From NCBI GenBank assembly GCA_021827715.1, contig JAKAUO010000050.1, forward strand, positions 1 to 34,112: 34,112 bases of DNA. Direction: 5' to 3'. The notes beneath the pieces are model-generated. The model searched no databases, was not told the DNA's origin, and saw only the letters and a list, made by a program, of their open reading frames with translations. Shown here piece by piece: positions 32,601 to 34,112 of the stretch. The position numbers were made by a program, and so were the translations under genes. This stretch comes from a bacterium. Lineage in GTDB: Bacteria > Babelota > Babeliae > Babelales > Babelaceae. The first letter of the stretch is position 1; every line of letters starts with the position of its first letter.

Positions 32601-33129
32601 TTACTTTATTATCCTGGTTCAGCGCCCGGTTAAAATAGGTGATTTAATTCAAATTAATGATGAGGTTATTGGCATTGTGCGTCATATTACCCCACGCTCT
32701 GTGGTGCTTCGTCGGCGTAATAGTGTTACGGTGATTGTGCCTAATTCACAGATTATTTTAAACCCGGTGGTAAACTGGAACTATTCACGCAGCTATTTTG
32801 CGTTTAATGATATTATGCTTACCGTTTCGTATACTCAGGACCCGCAAAAAGTAAAAGATATTCTTTTGAATGTTTTGCACGATAATTATATGATTTTAAA
32901 ATCACCCGCGCCTATTGTGTGGCTGCATGATTTTGTTGATAATGGGTATCAGTTTTTAGTGCGTGGATACCTTACGGCAGACAAAGTGCTTGAACAGTGG
33001 GAAATAAGTTCTCAGGTTCGCTTGGAGCTTGTCAGAAAGCTGCGCGAGAATGGCATTGAGGTGGCGTTCCCTACACGGATTGTACGTGTATCTTCGCCTG
33101 ATAGGGACGATAAAAATATGTTATCGTAA
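29584..33129 (+). CDS. Large MscS/MscK-type mechanosensitive channel
   Basis: An 1181-residue membrane protein. A signal peptide (MVKKIVILSLVWCASLYSLG) leads into a very long charged coiled-coil periplasmic region (~40-545, e.g. KLQTDIDRYTKSIEQLQGEI). About ten membrane segments follow from ~588, then the MscS pore and cytoplasmic domain (~970-1165). The pore helix reads LTTKFAIIIGGLSFALQEPL, and the beta domain has VQRPVKIGDLIQI and the VIVPNSQIILNPVVNW motif. The layout is that of MscK/KefA and plant-type giant MscS relatives, which open under membrane tension to release solutes. It starts inside the preceding gene (26-nt overlap, GGAG upstream), and its last codons overlap the convergent gene by 9 nt. 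Confidence 0.92.
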   Translation: MVKKIVILSLVWCASLYSLGIDTFVNVFSSAKAPVVVTYSNKEAQDFLSEYHDFLKQQETSSYQKDIEKITADIQIQKDHLMRATNTHEKEIITKEISFLNQLLQTLVDRDAVAQQLKGVYEEMKKIFDGIASDPEFNKFKVEPRASYSYEELTQLNQKRNDIKNRQAEAKSNAQKLQTDIDRYTKSIEQLQGEIREKVRQQKNYSQQPQPDMLEGDLIDIQSRLLTQRKELLQLKLKEAEARFALAQLQMNVAKNQLDILDREYIRVKSATVIPHKYVKKAESALEEKKDKSLAERDSLRQEKLEFIVKLQADIKKKIDEIVSHYNLTASDLEALRDWNFQPKTITQWGILTAIYPLLMQDALTEASKEYIQARIDLLKAEFKRESIEVDIIKSWYKFMSRKFRSENDRDIDNSIKDYEATKNELITQLRTISDSRDSAIISLQRLNKSLESIKGLMETLKDQRRSIFKDNDTAFQESQKSLKEAEEYIRQKIDSTAKLIEKYQATVTVIDDSLKKVTSMLSELTTKGFWKRSEQSIEWFQIKNIIPDLQRFAHGVYVTGIEYITVAHVTLAFSGLVDYLKDPLYLIMFLINTILVCIIYMLLRLFLPDLYQFLHAGTSGAGFIAYLRLWAALCIKFIMIHMTGLFMWSFLYLLLASHIIQDTYLCLIIELFSIPYLLYIVHQFMAFILVENKYRNYSIINKSYERRFFTVISIVLSSLVILYFLRNAISLDYPGLSTILLALMFIVIQIGAISLIGKKQVLTIIPDNTPLWQWIKEHVQKYYYVFLVAVVAIIVMSNPYVGYGRQVLYILSRFFLTLLIIPLFLWIHSRLKRMSSNLFFYYEEGESMRERFSSGRLWYGIFIIVSFVIFIIGLVFAVGSIWGYGIGFHDIVDFLHRELTAIKDETGRAIPVTLFSLLQIILFILGGIFLNYVINQFVLKRVFDPFLVGVGVQNTISAFTKYAIILLAIFIGLSNAGLEGLTTKFAIIIGGLSFALQEPLRDFFSYFIILVQRPVKIGDLIQINDEVIGIVRHITPRSVVLRRRNSVTVIVPNSQIILNPVVNWNYSRSYFAFNDIMLTVSYTQDPQKVKDILLNVLHDNYMILKSPAPIVWLHDFVDNGYQFLVRGYLTADKVLEQWEISSQVRLELVRKLRENGIEVAFPTRIVRVSSPDRDDKNMLS

Positions 33130-34095
33130 GTTTAAAACCATTTTTTGGATGTTTCGATGGAAAAAATCTCTATAGACTGGTTTAAATCCAAATTCTTTTA
33201 AAAGGGGGATACGAGGTTTTAAATCTTCGGTGTAGTCTATTGTTAATGTTGTGCCTCCTAAAATTTTTGTGAAGGCGATAGCAACCATAATTGCAATTTT
33301 TTCTTCGTCATAATAAAAAGGACATACTTTTTTATTTTCATAATCTGTAAAATCACATATTTCTAGGGTGTCGCCATCTACGCTTTTATATAATAACATT
33401 CGGTTATGTCTTGTATCTATAGTAACCTGCTCTCTATGCGAATCATAATAAAAACGAAGAGGAAATTTCTTTTCTGGATCAGCTTGCGCAATGACATCTT
33501 GAAAAGTCTGTAATAATTTATTCAGTTTATCTTGCATCTGTTGTTTTTCTAATCTACATATTCTTTCTTTTTTAATATCCTCTAAAAAACTTATAGGCAA
33601 TCTTAATACATCTAATATCTTTTTCTCAAGTTGTTCATATTCAGGCAGTATCCGTATCCAATCACGCGTCCAAGGCTCAGTCATTTCTTTAAAGGGCTTG
33701 CGGGCCTTTTCTTCAGGCGTTAATGATGGATCGGTACTATTAATTAATGGCTGACAGGAGCCGTCATTCAAGCTTTCAACGGTGCAGTTCAATTTTTTAG
33801 CTAATTTTCTTTGTGCGATACTTTGAAGATTAGCCATAAGATTATCCCCCTTAAATCGCTTAAAAGGGATGCCCTTCTTTGAATCAACCACTTGCTCTAT
33901 CAAATCTTTATACTTAATTTCTTGCGGGGTATCTAAGCTTGCAATAACCACTTTTCTGATATCATCGAGAGCCTCGTAATAGTTCGGTAAAGCTCCCGTA
34001 AAATAGTACAAGTCTAAAGTAGAATTTAGTAGGTTTAAAAAACGAAAGGTTCTACGATGAAAAGATCGAAATTTACAGAGAAACAGATATTGCAA
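33121..34095 (-). CDS. Unknown protein, 5' end apparently replaced by an IS element
   Basis: The frame is open for 324 codons on the minus strand, but the first ~30 (MQYLFLCKFRSFHRRTF) are antisense to the IS orfA leader at 34057. The native sequence therefore probably begins near GALPNYYEALDDIRK (~33995) and its true start, likely with a signal peptide, has been lost. The remaining ~290 residues are helical and charged in the middle (KKERICRLEKQQMQDKLNKL). The end is mixed alpha/beta, and IAIMVAIAFTKILGGTTLTI followed by LLKEFGFKPV faintly recalls the end of a GNAT acetyltransferase. No family is claimed. The 3' end overlaps the channel gene tail-to-tail by 9 nt. Confidence 0.55.
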   Translation of the reverse strand: MQYLFLCKFRSFHRRTFRFLNLLNSTLDLYYFTGALPNYYEALDDIRKVVIASLDTPQEIKYKDLIEQVVDSKKGIPFKRFKGDNLMANLQSIAQRKLAKKLNCTVESLNDGSCQPLINSTDPSLTPEEKARKPFKEMTEPWTRDWIRILPEYEQLEKKILDVLRLPISFLEDIKKERICRLEKQQMQDKLNKLLQTFQDVIAQADPEKKFPLRFYYDSHREQVTIDTRHNRMLLYKSVDGDTLEICDFTDYENKKVCPFYYDEEKIAIMVAIAFTKILGGTTLTIDYTEDLKPRIPLLKEFGFKPVYRDFFHRNIQKMVLNLR

Positions 34096-34112
34096 ATTCT
34101 GCGAGAATTTGA
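34005..34112 (+). mobile_element. Left end of an IS3-family insertion sequence
   Basis: An IS3-type orfA begins at 34057, and the ~50 nt before it have no relation to the interrupted minus-strand gene. The exact left boundary cannot be set: no TG terminal dinucleotide is visible between about 33985 and 34056, and the right end is outside the window. Confidence 0.6.
34057..34112 (+). CDS. IS3-family transposase OrfA (N-terminal fragment at window edge)
   Basis: The frame from the ATG at 34057 reads MKRSKFTEKQILQILREF and runs off the right edge. This is the characteristic opening of IS3-family OrfA proteins (IS407/IS2-like groups), the first helix of the helix-turn-helix that binds the element ends. 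AAAGG lies 7 nt before the start. In complete elements a -1 frameshift joins OrfA to the DDE-containing OrfB. Confidence 0.8.
   Translation, partial: MKRSKFTEKQILQILREF

Noticed and set aside
1-34112. tRNA, rRNA or CRISPR arrays
   Set aside because: No cloverleaf-like intergenic sequence, rRNA segment or regularly spaced repeats were seen; the intergenic gaps are short and explained by promoters, repeats or terminators.

Overview
The window reads like an AT-rich, reduced, host-associated Gram-negative-type bacterium. An unusually large share of the genes encode proteins with N-terminal signal peptides, many of them unrecognisable. There is a type II secretion (pseudopilin) operon, an MCE/MlaD protein, a beta-barrel-like outer membrane protein, thymidine salvage and short dispersed hairpin repeats. 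The style (long secreted unknowns, overlapping genes, salvage enzymes) fits amoeba- or protist-associated lineages such as Candidatus Dependentiae (TM6). That placement is inference from gene content; no rRNA is present to confirm it. No tRNA, rRNA or CRISPR was seen, and no stretch over 300 bases is gene-free.

Left arm (1-5317, all minus strand): a tightly spaced cluster whose products nearly all carry export signals. In transcription order it encodes a D-2-hydroxyacid dehydrogenase, an aspartate/glutamate racemase, two small secreted paralogs, a pentameric ligand-gated ion channel (Cys-loop/Pro-loop) homologue, and a two-domain exported protein running off the left edge. That last protein joins a catalytically degraded calcineurin-type phosphoesterase domain to a LivJ-like type I periplasmic-binding domain. 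A ligand-gated channel next to a periplasmic amino-acid-binding-like receptor and an exported amino-acid racemase is the most striking system here.

5419-11265: a large secreted unknown with a good promoter, an exported acetamidase/formamidase, then acpS and comM. 11407-15429: a hairpin repeat abutting the start codon of a 906-residue secreted protein, followed closely by an outer-membrane barrel-like protein. 15457-19372: a DUF4143-type AAA ATPase (plus), then a minus-strand housekeeping run of tdk, a MazG-like pyrophosphohydrolase, radA and an orphan HepT-like HEPN gene. The hepT start lies inside the radA tail, just past a terminator-like 17-bp hairpin.

19394-27165: a dispersed hairpin, two secreted unknowns, and the gspF-G-H-I-J-K operon with near-continuous stop/start overlaps, followed by mlaD and trmH. 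trmH carries a second copy of the dispersed hairpin, inserted in frame. 27189-28922: a PIN-type toxin/antitoxin pair whose toxin is frameshifted, and two small glycine-rich secreted proteins behind a clear promoter. 28992-34112: a possible divergent RecO overlapping a giant MscS/MscK-type mechanosensitive channel, then an unknown gene whose 5' end has apparently been cut by an IS3-family element whose orfA starts at the right edge.
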